Shown: in pieces, positions 8,601-15,811 of the stretch | Layout: every line of letters begins with the position of its first letter | Numbering within the stretch: the stretch's first letter is position 1 | Source of the DNA: PUPG01 sp041686485 | Lineage (GTDB): Bacteria; Bacteroidota; Bacteroidia; Bacteroidales; UBA7960 | Length of the DNA: 34,034 bases | Assembly: GCA_041686485.1 (NCBI GenBank) | Contig: JAWLDT010000020.1 | Span: 1 to 34,034 of the forward strand | Direction: 5' to 3' | Program-made: the position numbers and the translations under genes | Notes under the pieces: generated by a model | Told to the model about the DNA's origin: nothing | The model's database searches: none | Seen by the model: only the letters and a program-made list of their open reading frames with translations

Positions 8601-10555
8601 CCTACCAGAATGGCAATGATCTTTACCGGTATTGGCGCGTGGAGGCGGATCTTGTGCTACCGGCGCCGGGCGTCGTCTTTCTGCCGGGTATGGCCTTCAG
8701 GGGATTTGGTGGTGGCGCATACTACAATATGGAAGCCAGCCTTGCAGGGACCACGTATACATTCTCACCGCTTAAATCACAACTTGGCTTTCAGGCGAAA
8801 GCCGTTCTGGCCACAACACCGAAAGAAGATGGTTTTAACGCCGATGTGAACCTGGCAGGCGAATTCAACACCAACACCAATGGCCTCACCTTTATCAACT
8901 TCACCGGCGACTTCTGGGTTGGTGCAGAGCTAAACAGCCAGTCGCGTGCCAAGGCCATCGTGGCTGGTGATCTGGGCGTCACTTATGACTTCCCGCAAAA
9001 ACATTTTAACCTGTTTGCCAACGTGAATGTGAATGCCCCCCCGATAAGCACACCCAACCCGGTAGGACTGGTACTGGATATTAACGGAATGACAAACCAA
9101 TGGTATTTCAAATTCGGGGAGCCCAACAATCCGAACACGGTAAGTATTTTTGGCGCTAATCTCTATTCCTACCTCATGTTCGGAAACGACATTCCCTTCC
9201 CTTCAGGGTTTACACCGGATTTTTCCAATGCCTATTACAATGCTGTAAACCAATGGCCCGGAACCGGCAGCATAGGTCAGGGTGGCGTCGGGCCACATAC
9301 CAATACGGGTTCTGGTTTTGCTACGGGGCTGGGGTTTATGTTTGATCATTCAGGCGAGTTTGGTGTAGATAACCCGCTGAGTTCAGGTGACTGGTACGCC
9401 GGTTTCAATCTCGGGGCAGGCGCAGAGCTGCACCTGGCTTTCCTGAACTATTCCGGCAATTGTGCGGGGAACAACCCCATTGGCATCAATGGCTGGCGGG
9501 CAAGCGGCGGGCTTGGCTTTTACGCCACAGCCGGTGCTTACGTGCGACGTGAGGGCGGCCTTTTCGGCGACAAAACCTGGCAACTCCTTGACCTCGCGGC
9601 AGGAGCCTGGATCTATGGAGAGTTTCCCAACCCCTACTATGCTGCAGGAGCCATATCAGGCCACGCTTATGTGTTTAAGTTGATCAATGTTCACTTCCAC
9701 AGGGAGTTTGAGGTGGGAACCGCCTGTACAAACTCCCCGGTTGGCTCATCGGTGACCGTGACACCCGGGGATGTGGCAGCCGATCAACAAGAAAAGCTGG
9801 TTCAGTATATACAACCACCCAGCACATACAACTTCCCCACCGATGCACCGCTGGCCGTCAAATACGGCCTGGAGCCGGATGAGGTGTTTGACGTGGCCGA
9901 ACAGCAAGCCGACGGGACCATTATCATGCGCACATTCAAGATGGAGAAATCTGTCTCCCTCCAGGTTGAGCTGGAAAACAGTGGCTTGTCGCCGGTATTG
10001 CTCAACCAAACAACCAATAACCTGGGAGAATACCTGTACACTACCATCCAGGAAGTTGAAGGGGTTGGTCCCGGACAGAACCTGGCAGGGCCTGGAGGTA
10101 TTATCGGAGGAAACGGGGGTGCGGCAGGCACGGATGGTACATCCCAAAACCTTGGCCCCAGTGGTGGGACAATTTTTAATTTCATGGGTGGTTCTCAGGT
10201 CATAGATGCCGGTATCACAGGTCCTGCCGGAGGCGGTCAGACAGGTGGAAACGGGTCAGGCACAACTTCCGGATTGGATCCGGTAAATATGCCATTGCTT
10301 CCTTATCCTTCTGAACCACCACCCCCGGACTATGGCGACCTGCCACCCACACCGCCCCCGCCTGTAAACGACCTGGATGAGGATACGAACTATACATTTA
10401 CCGTTACCGCCACGCTGAAAGAATATCAAAACGGCACCTGGATAAATGCCATGACCAAAGAAGGTGACCCGGTAACCGAAACAGTAGAAAAAACCTTCTC
10501 CACAGGGGGAATGGAGGAAGCCACGGGGACGCAACTTCCGTTACAGAGTTTCTGA
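5687..10555 (+). CDS. giant TANFOR-like exported envelope protein
   Basis: 1622 residues. Residues 1-21 are a signal peptide ending ASSQ. Residues about 24-275 resemble the TANFOR domain of Bacteroidota: PSPRISDWVERDELAILTV, then a LPAGHYTFCVSLLD segment, a C-containing EVCRNMFITSYQPPELISP joint, and an FVWSPM...YVMVITE repeat-like strand pair. An acidic Glu-run linker follows (about 283-322). The large remainder is beta-rich, with Gly/Asn-rich strands that increase in aromatic and Gly content after about residue 900 and look partly barrel-like or beta-helical. Near the C-terminus is a Gly-rich then Pro-rich hinge (about 1460-1565) and a short beta segment. No type IX sorting domain is visible. 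Identical start context with the FN3 gene at 11298. Function unknown; surface or outer-membrane assembly is likely. Confidence 0.75.
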   Translation: MKTIHYLLLMFFLGMATQASSQVQINLNVDANPSPRISDWVERDELAILTVTNTSPEMEGMSYRIQMRLLLDGNLVAETHLPSVPSRSLLLGTDVFLADEVIPYQAVRLYGNHENTVMQTGMLPAGHYTFCVSLLDMNNNVISTPQEVCRNMFITSYQPPELISPVRNTEINAMDLMATQFVWSPMTPSPPVQDGLKYVMVITEVQPGQSPSQAFFVNYPLVEEEVFGATRMIWPPDIDVPDKETQLVWGVKAVTLDDEPYLADNAGFSNVSAFTVIPDDFTPKTGEEGEEDPPEEGEEEEGEEEEEEEEEPDPGEGTLAATDTIYAGDNGEFMVIASNIAEANGTFSGDGRVFIDWLNASVKVAFDSITVDDDNLLVTGVINSVTDDNAPVYPLQWATQGAANMAFTHSEADVVSAWVDNTPGQLLPYMNPTEVIQPVKMPLGFNWTAGSQVAITEMVFRADKSEFNAVSALALPYDMGTQRLGFLARNIEFHPTGISMPMERLELVEDFSIGNVNNQMVFQFNQPDNNNLGCYIEWDDEGFSEFGIQLSVLFTRDWLLPSPDNDPGAKVSASLSAQGPSWDELIIGGTLERAEIVGTNGMTILADSIYYDFSEVLNPPGIVFPENYPGDTTELFRGFYMSAFEMEMPEGWKLHSGGPPKVAAYNMIINDTGLTMYAEATNIVQFPDAEVADLIASIDTVNVEMVAGSLVEAGVKGQIGLPASKKDSIPDPLAYVALFNNPQAPGDPVNFQLTISPTGPIPAHMLKGDLVLAETSNIVAYFDENKNTFDIDLNGTFNWASVDLGPVKDIELGLDFQGLGMLYDSSQSNGFSFQIGSWAFASEQKLLANFPVTIDNIDFTSMTPQQNQWIRGEIGFDVIFNLSEDIGGMTSLGVEMAFLDNVPDQKFYPDYLGTRLDSIAVQANMSSVSIEGAIGFRNEDPVFGNGFIGTISADFKPAGIQASALAEFGNTTYQNGNDLYRYWRVEADLVLPAPGVVFLPGMAFRGFGGGAYYNMEASLAGTTYTFSPLKSQLGFQAKAVLATTPKEDGFNADVNLAGEFNTNTNGLTFINFTGDFWVGAELNSQSRAKAIVAGDLGVTYDFPQKHFNLFANVNVNAPPISTPNPVGLVLDINGMTNQWYFKFGEPNNPNTVSIFGANLYSYLMFGNDIPFPSGFTPDFSNAYYNAVNQWPGTGSIGQGGVGPHTNTGSGFATGLGFMFDHSGEFGVDNPLSSGDWYAGFNLGAGAELHLAFLNYSGNCAGNNPIGINGWRASGGLGFYATAGAYVRREGGLFGDKTWQLLDLAAGAWIYGEFPNPYYAAGAISGHAYVFKLINVHFHREFEVGTACTNSPVGSSVTVTPGDVAADQQEKLVQYIQPPSTYNFPTDAPLAVKYGLEPDEVFDVAEQQADGTIIMRTFKMEKSVSLQVELENSGLSPVLLNQTTNNLGEYLYTTIQEVEGVGPGQNLAGPGGIIGGNGGAAGTDGTSQNLGPSGGTIFNFMGGSQVIDAGITGPAGGGQTGGNGSGTTSGLDPVNMPLLPYPSEPPPPDYGDLPPTPPPPVNDLDEDTNYTFTVTATLKEYQNGTWINAMTKEGDPVTETVEKTFSTGGMEEATGTQLPLQSF

Positions 10556-10674
10556 TAGCTGTTCTTTTGATAAAGTTATAGCGTCATAAAACATTGAAAA
10601 TCATGCAGTAATGCAAATATAAACAAATGAAACGCCCAGGACAAGATTTTGACACACAGAGCAAGAGGATAGAT

Positions 10675-10837
10675 GTTAGAAGTTAGATGATAAGTTAGAA
10701 GGTAGAAGTTGAACAGTGAACGGTAAAGGTAGCTGGAAGGAAGAAGTGAAAAGTGAAAAATGAAAAATGAAAAGTGAAAAGTGAAAAATGAAAAGAGAAA
10801 AATGAAAAGTGAAAAGTGAAAAGAAGCTCGAAGCTGG
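10675..10837. repeat. composite heptanucleotide repeat tract (copy 2)
   Basis: Four heptamer themes are strung together: GTTAGAA (10675-10710), GTGAACR (10711-10730), GCTGGAAG around 10731-10740, and GAAAAGT/GAAAAAT iterated about eleven times from 10745 to 10822, ending in GAAGCTC-GAAGCTGG. The 17-mer at 10711-10727 is identical to the complement of 103-119. The near-perfect 7-base phase continues across theme changes. Confidence 0.85.
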
Positions 10838-10838
10838 A

Positions 10839-10857
10839 ACCCGAATGCAATTCGGGT
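10839..10857. other. ACCCGAAT/ATTCGGGT hairpin
   Basis: An 8-bp perfect inverted repeat with a GCA loop directly after the heptamer tract, parallel to the hairpin at 153-168. The stem and loop differ while the position relative to the tract is kept. Confidence 0.6.
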
Positions 10858-10880
10858 ATAAGAAACGCCCGGGAAACAAG

Positions 10881-10894
10881 AACCCTGAAGGGTT
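10881..10894. repeat. AACCCT/AGGGTT palindrome
   Basis: AACCCT-GA-AGGGTT is a short palindrome of the CCCTGAAGGG type. A related GCCCT-GAAA-AGGGC hairpin lies at 11228-11241, and a half-decayed version at about 11154-11166. These bracket the ACTTGG hairpin array. Confidence 0.6.
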
Positions 10895-10904
10895 CAATTC
10901 AGTT

Positions 10905-10928
10905 GCAGGCCGGACTTGGCCGGCCTGC
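10905..10928. repeat. nine-bp-stem hairpin with ACTTGG loop
   Basis: GCAGGCCGG (10905-10913) and CCGGCCTGC (10920-10928) form a perfect 9-bp stem around the hexaloop ACTTGG. The loop is the same as in the four hairpins of the following array, but the stem sequence is different. Confidence 0.8.
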
Positions 10929-10947
10929 CATTTACAAAAAAAGGGCA

Positions 10948-11149
10948 GAGGTAGACGCAGCACTTGGGCTGCGTGACCTCGGCCGACGTACTATTTACAA
11001 AAAAGAAACAGAGGTAGACGCAGCACTTGGGCTGCGTGACCTCGGCCGACGTACTATTTACAAAAAAGAAACAGAGGTAGACGCAGCACTTGGGCTGCGT
11101 ACCGTAACATATGTCGCCAGTGGTAGCCGCAGCACTTGGGCTGCGTACC
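10948..11149. repeat. array of four ACTTGG-loop hairpins, 63-bp period
   Basis: CGCAGC-ACTTGG-GCTGCG occurs at 10956-10973, 11019-11036, 11082-11099 and 11128-11145. The first three are exactly 63 bp apart in a tandem repeat that includes the linker GGCCGACGTACTATTTAC. The stem is extended in unit 1: GAGGT (10948-10952) pairs with ACCTC (10976-10980) outside a small AG/G internal loop, and ACGCAGC pairs with GCTGCGT. In unit 4 the flank changes to GGTA (11122-11125) pairing with TACC (11146-11149), so pairing is kept with different bases. The intervening units are identical, so this is not a CRISPR array. Confidence 0.85.
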
Positions 11150-11227
11150 CGTGCGCCCTGAAAAGGCAATTTAATTCAGCCCAGTGGCAACGCCCTGGGT
11201 CGACATAGGGCCAACAACCCTAGAAGC

Positions 11228-11241
11228 GCCCTGAAAAGGGC
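11228..11241. repeat. GCCCT/AGGGC hairpin with GAAA tetraloop
   Basis: GCCCT (11228-11232) and AGGGC (11237-11241) flank GAAA, a GNRA-type tetraloop. Upstream, CCCAG (11180-11184) and CTGGG (11195-11199) form a second short inverted repeat. Both belong to the palindrome cluster downstream of the ACTTGG array. Confidence 0.55.
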
Positions 11242-11297
11242 AGCTTAAATACAACCGCATAAGTCTAAATAACAGATAGATACAAAATTATATACAG

Positions 11298-13499
11298 ATG
11301 AAACCATTTGGATCAATAAAGAAAGAACTTCCCGGCCTCGCTGCACGTCAGCAGGCAACCATGAAGGTTGCGAAAAACAAACATCGTTTTCAGCAGCTCT
11401 CTCGCCTGCTTGCTTTGATCGCACTCATGCTTACCCCATTTTTCGGAACATTTGGGCAGGACACCGATCCCCTGGCCGATGAATTTGCCACCACCATCAA
11501 TGTTACCGGACGTTATGTTGAGGATACCGGTATTGAGCTCCGCTATTTTCCTGAGAAATCTGTGGTGCTGGAGACCGGCTTTCGCGACGGCTTTATCATT
11601 GAGCGCAGCCTGGCAGGCACCGACGATTTTGTGGAGATAGCCCGTCTGTTGCCTTTTGATGCAGAAGCCTGGGATGACATCATGGAAGACGCCGAAGGCG
11701 AAACCTTTGAACTGCTGGATCTGGCCCGGGGCTACCTGCAGATGGCCCGCACACCCAAAGGGGGTAATTTCGATTTTGAAACAGGTATCAGCGACATGCG
11801 CAGCCAGCGAGGTGATGAAGACTTTGAGTATGCCGTACTGGTGCTCAGTGCTGCACGCGAAAGCCGCGTGGCAGAAGCCCTGGCCCTTAGCTACACCGAT
11901 GAAAACGTAACCGCAGGCCAGAGCTATACATACAGGGTGCGCACGGTAGACGAGCCGCCCATCTATAACCTGCTACCAGCACCGTTTACCATTGAAGCCA
12001 GCGTGGATGAACACCGTTTTGACAATGAGGTCTTCTTCTATGAAGGCGACACATGGATCAATTTCGTTTGGGAAGAAGACGATAACCTCTCCCTGTATGA
12101 AGTGGAGAGAAAAGACCCGGGAGCAGATTCCTTTGTCCTGCTGACCGATGCCCCGCGCATCAACCTTCGCGGAAAAGATTTTGACGACATTCAGCGCAGC
12201 ACTTTCCGCGACGAAGACCTTGAAAACTATCAGGTGTACACCTATCGCTTTTACGGGCATACCGTCTTTGGTGAACGCATCCTGTTTGCCGAGGTGGAAG
12301 CCATGCCACGCGACCGCACGCCCCCGGAAGCCCCAGGGCTGACTACCCTGGAACATCATCGCCCCCGGGAGGTGCTTCTCGAATGGGAAATGAACGATCC
12401 GCCGGCACCAGACCTGATGGGCTTTGTTGTCGGACGGAGCAATGCACCGGATGAAGACTTTCAGATCATCCATCCCGAACTCCTTTCCGAAGAAACCCGT
12501 TCGTATCGGGATACCACCTTCGTGGAAGGACAACTCAATTATTACGTCATTCAGGCCGTGGATACAGCCTTTAACGTAAGCTCTTCCATCCCGGCGGCAG
12601 TCACCCTCATCGATACCATCCCCCCAGCCAACCCTGTCTGGCTTTCAGCTACCATCGACAGCCTCGGGGTGGTTACCCTGGAGGTGGAAAAGAACCCGGA
12701 ACAGGACCTCATGGGATACCGGCTGTTCCGGGCCAATGACCCTGAACATGAATTTTCTGTCGTGCACGAAGGCTTCGTGGAGGATCAGACCCTCCGGGAT
12801 GAGGTACCCACGACCTTTACGGAGACCGTGACCCTGAATTCACTCACATCAAAGATCTACTACAAAGTGAAAGCCCTTGACTTTAACTTTAACCAGTCGG
12901 GTTATTCCGAAGTGATGGCGGTAGAGCGTCCGGACACCATTCCGCCTTCGACACCTGTATTCAAACGGGTTGTTAATCGTACCGACGAGGTGGAGCTGCA
13001 TTTAGCCCAGAGCGAGAGCCGTGATGTTGTATCACAACGATTGTATCGTAAAACGGATCTTTCCTTGCCCTGGGAGCCCTATGGCGATCTGGAGGAAGGC
13101 CAGCGGGTTTTTGTTGATACGAATGTTGTGCAGGGGACCACCTATTACTATTCCGCGCGGGCATTGGATAACAGTGACTTATATTCTGATTTCGCCATGC
13201 CGGTGTATGGCAAAGCCTATGATGACGGAGTCAGACCGTCGGTCAGGGACCTTTCCTTTGCAGTGGTGGAAGGCGACGCCATCCTCTCGTGGGAGTATGA
13301 GCCGGCCGGTGATGATACCTTCTTTATCGTTTATAAAGAAGACGAACAGGGACGTATGCGACAGCATAAACGTACCAGCGAGCTGTTGATCACCGAACCG
13401 GTTGAGGTCGCTGAAACAGCCACCTATGCCGTGCGGGTCTTTACAAATGATGGTGGCCGCTCCTCATTGAGTGACAGCATTGTCCTTGATACCGAGTAG
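11298..13499 (+). CDS. exported fibronectin type III-like repeat protein
   Basis: 733 residues. The N-terminus has a long basic stretch and then a hydrophobic core (LLALIALMLTPFFGTFG), cleaving near GQD. ATG 11361 (residue 22) would give a more usual signal peptide, but ATG 11298 shares the exact 15-base start context of the gene at 5687, so I keep it. After a unique region (about 35-240), the protein has four to five tandem FN3-like units. Each ends in a Y-x-(V/Y)-(R/K)-(A/V)-x-D motif, for example YTYRVRTVDE, YYVIQAVDT, YYKVKALDF and YYYSARALDN, and several are joined by DTIPP or DRTPPEAP linkers. It probably acts as a surface adhesin or scaffold with the TANFOR-like protein. No sorting domain or lipobox is visible. 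Confidence 0.8.
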   Translation: MKPFGSIKKELPGLAARQQATMKVAKNKHRFQQLSRLLALIALMLTPFFGTFGQDTDPLADEFATTINVTGRYVEDTGIELRYFPEKSVVLETGFRDGFIIERSLAGTDDFVEIARLLPFDAEAWDDIMEDAEGETFELLDLARGYLQMARTPKGGNFDFETGISDMRSQRGDEDFEYAVLVLSAARESRVAEALALSYTDENVTAGQSYTYRVRTVDEPPIYNLLPAPFTIEASVDEHRFDNEVFFYEGDTWINFVWEEDDNLSLYEVERKDPGADSFVLLTDAPRINLRGKDFDDIQRSTFRDEDLENYQVYTYRFYGHTVFGERILFAEVEAMPRDRTPPEAPGLTTLEHHRPREVLLEWEMNDPPAPDLMGFVVGRSNAPDEDFQIIHPELLSEETRSYRDTTFVEGQLNYYVIQAVDTAFNVSSSIPAAVTLIDTIPPANPVWLSATIDSLGVVTLEVEKNPEQDLMGYRLFRANDPEHEFSVVHEGFVEDQTLRDEVPTTFTETVTLNSLTSKIYYKVKALDFNFNQSGYSEVMAVERPDTIPPSTPVFKRVVNRTDEVELHLAQSESRDVVSQRLYRKTDLSLPWEPYGDLEEGQRVFVDTNVVQGTTYYYSARALDNSDLYSDFAMPVYGKAYDDGVRPSVRDLSFAVVEGDAILSWEYEPAGDDTFFIVYKEDEQGRMRQHKRTSELLITEPVEVAETATYAVRVFTNDGGRSSLSDSIVLDTE

Positions 13500-13507
13500 C
13501 CTGAAGA

Positions 13508-13540
13508 TTGTCACGCTTTCCGGAAATTCCTATACATTTG
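13508..13540 (+). promoter_or_regulatory. promoter of the glycosylase gene
   Basis: TACATTTG at 13533-13540 matches the TAnnTTTG box exactly, followed by CAGG. TTG at 13508-13510 is 22 bases upstream, slightly more than usual. Transcription would start near 13547, which rules out the most upstream start codon at 13508. Confidence 0.6.
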
Positions 13541-13570
13541 CAGGGTGGATATGCCTGTTTGCTGATCCCA

Positions 13571-14290
13571 ATGAACCCTGCCATGAATATGCCCAATAAT
13601 CCGACATTCGCCGATAAGGTCATCGCCTTTAACAGGAAGTTGAAACTGGATAAACAGCTTCCTGAGGGGATAAGGGTTATGAACCCTTTTACGGAAAACC
13701 CGGAAGCCTTGTCCATCTCCTCAGCCTTTTATAAAAAGTATTACGACGATCACCGCATGCGGCATTTGATTCTGGGAATAAATCCCGGCCGCTTTGGTGC
13801 CGGGGTGACCGGAATCCCGTTTACCGATACCAAGCGGTTGGTCGGGAAATGCGGCCTGCATATGGAGGGAAGAAGCACCCATGAACCTTCCTCCGTCTTC
13901 GTGTATGAGGTGATTGATGCCTGTGGTGGCCCGGCCGCCTTTTACCGTGACTTCTATATCAATTCCCCCTGTCCGTTGGGCTTTGTTAAGACAAACAGCA
14001 ACGGCAAGGAAGTGAACTTTAACTATTACGACAGCAAAGCCCTGCAGAACCTGTTGACCGACTTCATGGCAGAGACCGTACAAACCCATATTTCTATGGG
14101 GATCCATACCGATGTGGCCTTCTGCATGGGATCAGGCAGGAACTATCAGTTTCTGAGCTACCTTAATGAACGGCATCAGTTTTTTGAACGGCTTATCCCC
14201 CTTGAACACCCTCGTTATGTGATGCAGTATAAGTCCAAACACAAGGATTTTTATATCGAGAAATATCGCAAAGCACTTTTGGGTAGCTAA
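13571..14290 (+). CDS. SMUG2-like uracil-DNA glycosylase family protein
   Basis: About 239 residues. It probably removes uracil or other deaminated bases from DNA as the first step of base excision repair. Motif 1 is GINPGRFGAGVTGIPF, close to the SMUG-type G-M/I-N-P-G-x-(F/W)-G...G-(V/I)-P-F catalytic loop. LEHPRYVMQY near the C-terminus is the likely DNA-intercalating HP motif. TFADKVIAFNRKL at the N-terminus and overall length fit the SMUG2-like group described from Pedobacter. Start: ATG 13571, 13583 and 13589 are all downstream of the promoter; 13571 is the longest allowed. It follows the FN3 gene but has its own promoter, so it is probably independent of the envelope cluster, and converges on the nuclease. 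Confidence 0.85.
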   Translation: MNPAMNMPNNPTFADKVIAFNRKLKLDKQLPEGIRVMNPFTENPEALSISSAFYKKYYDDHRMRHLILGINPGRFGAGVTGIPFTDTKRLVGKCGLHMEGRSTHEPSSVFVYEVIDACGGPAAFYRDFYINSPCPLGFVKTNSNGKEVNFNYYDSKALQNLLTDFMAETVQTHISMGIHTDVAFCMGSGRNYQFLSYLNERHQFFERLIPLEHPRYVMQYKSKHKDFYIEKYRKALLGS

Positions 14291-14336
14291 GAGGTGACAG
14301 TGTCAATACCTGGGAGGTGACAGTGTCAATACCTGG
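14291..14336. repeat. perfect tandem 23-bp palindromic repeat between convergent genes
   Basis: Two identical 23-bp copies (14291-14313 and 14314-14336) begin immediately after the stop codon at 14288-14290. Each contains the palindrome TGACA-G-TGTCA and an outer AGGT...ACCT pairing, so each copy can fold alone. There is no T-run on either strand. It is 24 bp before the end of the nuclease gene. Confidence 0.85.
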
Positions 14337-14360
14337 AAAATACAGCAGAGTATTGGTTTG

Positions 14361-15788
14361 TTATTCGTTGCGAACCACTTTTTCCCGGATGATGCCGTTT
14401 GGTGTTTTCAGATGAAGGAAGTAGACTCCCGGGGGCAATGCACCCATGTTTAAGGTGGTTTGCTGTTCTTTTGGGACTGCTGATTTTACAAGCTTGCCAC
14501 TTGTGGTGTAGAGTTCCAGTCCGGTAATGTCATCATGCATCTCAATAAAGATCAAAGAGGTTGACGGGTTGGGAAAGATGGTGACATGCATAGGGGCCGG
14601 GTCCGGCGTGATATGTACCGTGGTGTCTCCCCAGATCTTCTCGACGAATTCCGGACGATCGATAAAGGGGTTGCGGTTGCCCTGGATCGCGTATACCGCC
14701 TGATTGCGCACGCGCTCTTTTTGGCTGACAGGGTCCTGTTCGTGCCAGTCAAGCAGCATGTCGATCACCCAGGGCTCGTAGCCCGGATAGGTATTATGGT
14801 CAAACATCGCATTGCCAGAATCGCTGTATGTCCAGTCTTCAATCTGGTTTTCGTAGCGGGTGATCATATAGAAAAAAGCCCTGGCCAGATCTCCCTTGTA
14901 GGCGTCGATGGGTTCAAACGCAACACCTTCGTAGCCACCGGCCGCGTTGGGCCCCAGCTTTGTGCCGTTCATGGAGATCCATTGGGGGTTGTCCACTTCC
15001 CCAAACGGATAACTGCCCCGCTGGGCATTCACATACTTATCGACCGGATAGATATGATAGAGATCGGTGTTCATAGGGTCAACAGAACCGCCAAACCAGG
15101 AGCGGGGCATGCTGTGCTCGCGGTTGTATACGTCGTCTTCTGATGTACCCCCCGTTCCGGAGTCCTGATCATCTCCGAACGTGTAGATGTATGGCGGTTC
15201 TTCGCAGGGAATATCAGCGTAAATATCCCATACATACCCGTCGAAGGTAGCATCGGTAACTTCAAAATGGGTCCATAGAGCGCTGTATGATTGTACGGAA
15301 TGACCTTCAATGATGCCATATAGCTGTGTTTTGAGCTCACTCCCTGTGCCGGTGGCGGTCTCATAATACGCTTCCGGAACAGTTGTGTCAATCCCCGTTC
15401 CGCTGACCGGGAGTGGAATGTCTTCAGTATCATCCGAGTAATGAATGATGTCGCTTTCGAAAACGCCGGTGGTTTCCGGAAACAGACGAACATAAATGCG
15501 GGTTGGCGCTACTTCGCCATCCACAGCCGGCAGCGATAGTGAGTCCGTAAAGCCCTCATAACAGTGGAGGGATATCCTGAAAGGCTCCCCGGCCTGCAAT
15601 ATCAACGGTGACGATAGTTGCTCTGCGGAAACTTCGTAAAATTGCTCACCGGAAAAATGTCCTGTGCAGACCTCCCGGAAATCAGGCAGCTGTTCGTCCG
15701 ATACCGTGATAACCGGCTGGGCATTTGCTGCCACGGCTGTAAACAGAGCAAGTGCAATAAGCTGCCAGCGAAAAATAGAATAACTCAT
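14361..15788 (-). CDS. secreted endonuclease I family nuclease with type IX sorting domain
   Basis: 475 residues. Signal peptide 1-24 (ends AANAQ). Residues about 28-130 form an Ig-like or choice-of-anchor region. Residues about 135-390 are an endonuclease I (EndA/NucM-like) domain, with catalytic NREHSMPRSWFGG (H225) and DLYHIYPVDKYVNAQRG (H245, N254) as a His-Asn Mg-dependent nuclease centre. Residues about 405-475 are a type IX C-terminal domain: FPNPS, LYTTSGKLV, LPPGVYFLHLKT, and final K-V-V-R. It should be exported by Sec, moved across the outer membrane by the type IX system and attached or released, degrading extracellular DNA/RNA. It lies downstream of the flavoprotein gene on the same strand, separated by a repeat tract. 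Confidence 0.93.
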   Translation of the reverse strand: MSYSIFRWQLIALALFTAVAANAQPVITVSDEQLPDFREVCTGHFSGEQFYEVSAEQLSSPLILQAGEPFRISLHCYEGFTDSLSLPAVDGEVAPTRIYVRLFPETTGVFESDIIHYSDDTEDIPLPVSGTGIDTTVPEAYYETATGTGSELKTQLYGIIEGHSVQSYSALWTHFEVTDATFDGYVWDIYADIPCEEPPYIYTFGDDQDSGTGGTSEDDVYNREHSMPRSWFGGSVDPMNTDLYHIYPVDKYVNAQRGSYPFGEVDNPQWISMNGTKLGPNAAGGYEGVAFEPIDAYKGDLARAFFYMITRYENQIEDWTYSDSGNAMFDHNTYPGYEPWVIDMLLDWHEQDPVSQKERVRNQAVYAIQGNRNPFIDRPEFVEKIWGDTTVHITPDPAPMHVTIFPNPSTSLIFIEMHDDITGLELYTTSGKLVKSAVPKEQQTTLNMGALPPGVYFLHLKTPNGIIREKVVRNE

Positions 15789-15811
15789 ATCTAAGCGTGG
15801 TGTTGGTTGTA

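Larger units (their letters stand above)
10556..11297. other. 742-bp non-coding block made mostly of repeats and hairpins
   Basis: The block separates two genes of the envelope cluster. 10556-10674 has no recognisable element. 10675-10837 is heptanucleotide repeat; 10839-10857, 10881-10894, 10905-10928 and 11228-11241 are separate hairpins; 10948-11149 is a hairpin array. The last ~55 bp before the ATG are AT-rich leader. Reading frames that run through the block are repeat-encoded and not credible genes. Confidence 0.85.

Noticed and set aside
10881..10930. tRNA-like T-loop (GGTTCAATTC) near the palindrome
   Set aside because: No acceptor stem, anticodon arm or CCA-type end can be drawn around it; the bases belong to the AACCCT/AGGGTT palindrome and adjacent hairpin.
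10948..11149. CRISPR-like regular array
   Set aside because: The spacing is regular, but the 'spacers' are identical between units and the unit is 63 bp with a fixed linker. This is a tandem repeat of hairpins; no cas gene is present.
10816..11208. 130-codon frame on the plus strand (and a 91-codon frame on the minus strand at 10894-11169)
   Set aside because: The frames are open because the repeat unit is a multiple of three. They have no start context, no family features, and run through several palindromes.
13508..13570. Upstream start for the glycosylase at 13508
   Set aside because: The promoter box at 13533-13540 places the transcription start downstream of this codon, and the extra residues match nothing in the family.
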